Below, one piece after another: positions 63,114 through 64,000 of a stretch of 64,000 bases of DNA. This DNA comes from Pantoea sp. At-9b (GTDB lineage Bacteria > Pseudomonadota > Gammaproteobacteria > Enterobacterales > Enterobacteriaceae). The stretch covers positions 1,798,001-1,862,000 of the forward strand of contig NC_014837.1 in the NCBI RefSeq assembly GCF_000175935.2, given 5' to 3'. Each line of letters opens with the position of its first letter. The first letter of the stretch is position 1. The notes under the pieces are model-generated. The model did no database searches. It saw only the letters and a program-made list of their open reading frames with translations, and was not told the DNA's origin. Made by a program: the position numbers and the translations under genes.

Positions 63114-64000
63114 CTAACGCGCAACGCGCAGGCCACCTTCCGCACCGCGGCTGAATACCACCTGCCACAGCTGAATATCACGTGCGCGGAATGCACCGGC
63201 GCAGGCATTGAGATAGTAGCTGAACATGCGTTTGAAACGGTCACCGTATTTTTCTGCCAGCTGCGGCCAGGCATCGAGAAAACGGCTATGCCAGGCCATC
63301 AACGTGGTGTCATAATCCGCGCCGAAATTGTGCCAGTCTTCCATCACAAAATGTGATTCGCTGGCATTGGCAATCTGGCGAACGGAGGGCAAGCAACCAT
63401 TCGGGAAGATATATTTGTCGATCCAGGGATCAACATTCATATCGGTTTTAATCGCCCCAATGGTATGCAGCAGGAAAATACCGTCCGGCTTCAAATTACG
63501 ATCGGCCACCTCAAAATAGGTCGCGTAATTTTTCGGACCCACATGTTCGAACATGCCGACCGAGACGATACGGTCAACTTGCAGATTCAGATCGCGATAA
63601 TCCTGCAACAGAATGGTGACGTCGAGACCGGCGCACCGTTGCTGTGCCATCTTCTGTTGTTCTGCCGAAATGGTGACGCCATGTACCTTCACGCCATAAT
63701 TGCGTGCGGCAAACTCCGCCAGACCACCCCAACCACAACCGATGTCCAGCAGTGTCATGCCGGGTTCCAGTTGCAGCTTGCGGCAAATCATATCGAGTTT
63801 GGCTTGCTGCGCCTGTTCCAGCGTCTCTGCCTCTTTCCAGTAACCACAGGAGTACTGCATGAAAGGATCGAGCATGAGAGAGAACAGATCGTTGCCAAGG
63901 TCGTAATGCTCTTTACCGACAATCCAGGCGCGTTTTTTCGATTGTAAATTGGTCAGACGCGCGGCTGCGATACGCAACGTGTCTTTAAAATGATGAGGTA
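63114..64000 (-). CDS. cfa: Cyclopropane-fatty-acid-phospholipid synthase (5' end outside window)
   Basis: The frame covers the C-terminal 295 or so codons and runs off the right edge of the window. It has KKRAWIVGKEHYDLGNDLF, the SAM-binding LDIGCGWGGLAEF, GVTISAEQQKMAQ, and the ending FSRGAEGGLRVAR as in E. coli Cfa. It transfers a methylene group from SAM to unsaturated acyl chains of membrane lipids on entry to stationary phase. The apparent start at 63977 (TTG) is internal: the frame continues upstream without a stop. Confidence 0.96.
   Translation of the reverse strand, partial: PHHFKDTLRIAAARLTNLQSKKRAWIVGKEHYDLGNDLFSLMLDPFMQYSCGYWKEAETLEQAQQAKLDMICRKLQLEPGMTLLDIGCGWGGLAEFAARNYGVKVHGVTISAEQQKMAQQRCAGLDVTILLQDYRDLNLQVDRIVSVGMFEHVGPKNYATYFEVADRNLKPDGIFLLHTIGAIKTDMNVDPWIDKYIFPNGCLPSVRQIANASESHFVMEDWHNFGADYDTTLMAWHSRFLDAWPQLAEKYGDRFKRMFSYYLNACAGAFRARDIQLWQVVFSRGAEGGLRVAR

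Overview
The window is chromosomal DNA from an enterobacterium close to Pantoea/Erwinia (Erwiniaceae; inferred). Nearly every protein aligns by eye with an E. coli K-12 counterpart, and most genes keep the E. coli neighbourhood: astCADBE-spy-cho-nadE-osmE, tcyP-ydjM-yniC-yniB-yniA-ydiZ-ydiY, thrS-infC-rpmI-rplT-pheM-pheST-ihfA-btuCED-nlpC-ydiV-selO-aroH-ppsR-ppsA, rprA-ydiK-ydiJ-sufABCDSE-ldtE-lpp-pykF, and tRNA-Val-mdtK-ribE-cfa. Several blocks present in E. coli are missing (the chb genes and katE between osmE and tcyP, pfkB between ydiZ and ydiY, the fadK to ydiL stretch between ppsA and rprA, menI and fumD before sufA). Other genes sit in or near such points: yddG, a Bcr-type MFS pump with a TetR regulator, kduID, and a secreted metalloprotease.

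Layout. 1-2.7 kb: inverse-autotransporter gene ychO facing a general porin. 2.7-9.7 kb: the arginine succinyltransferase (AST) operon behind a sigma-54 promoter with two upstream NtrC-type sites. 10-20.3 kb: spy, SOS-controlled cho, yddG, nadE, MFS/TetR pair, osmE, a small exported protein, tcyP, SOS-controlled ydjM and kduDI. 20.3-21.1 kb: gene remnants (enolase N-terminus, universal-stress-protein C-terminus). 21.2-25 kb: yniC, yniB, yniA, ydiZ, ydiY. 25-32.4 kb: translation block thrS, infC (AUU start), rpmI, rplT, pheM leader, pheST, ihfA. 32.5-43.3 kb: DUF2502 protein, btuCED, nlpC, ydiV, selO, aroH, ppsR and ppsA. 43.5-45.7 kb: frameshifted metzincin protease. 45.8-58 kb: sRNA RprA with an RcsB box, ydiK, ydiJ, a Fur-box orphan gene, the suf Fe-S operon and ldtE. 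58-64 kb: lpp, pykF, three tRNA-Val(GAC), mdtK, ribE and the end of cfa at the window edge.

Functional themes. AST degrades arginine to glutamate and succinate under nitrogen limitation. cho and ydjM each carry a LexA box. ppsR-ppsA and pykF control the PEP/pyruvate node, and their upstream regions share two unusual palindromic motifs that I cannot assign to a known regulator. sufABCDSE builds Fe-S clusters under iron or oxidative stress, and a Fur box lies between it and an unknown divergent gene. spy, rprA, lpp, ldtE and nlpC belong to envelope maintenance. I saw no CRISPR array, prophage or transposase. The best candidates for new biology are the ppsA/pykF motifs, the Fur-box orphan, the frameshifted three-repeat metalloprotease and the recurrent 56-66 bp palindromes.
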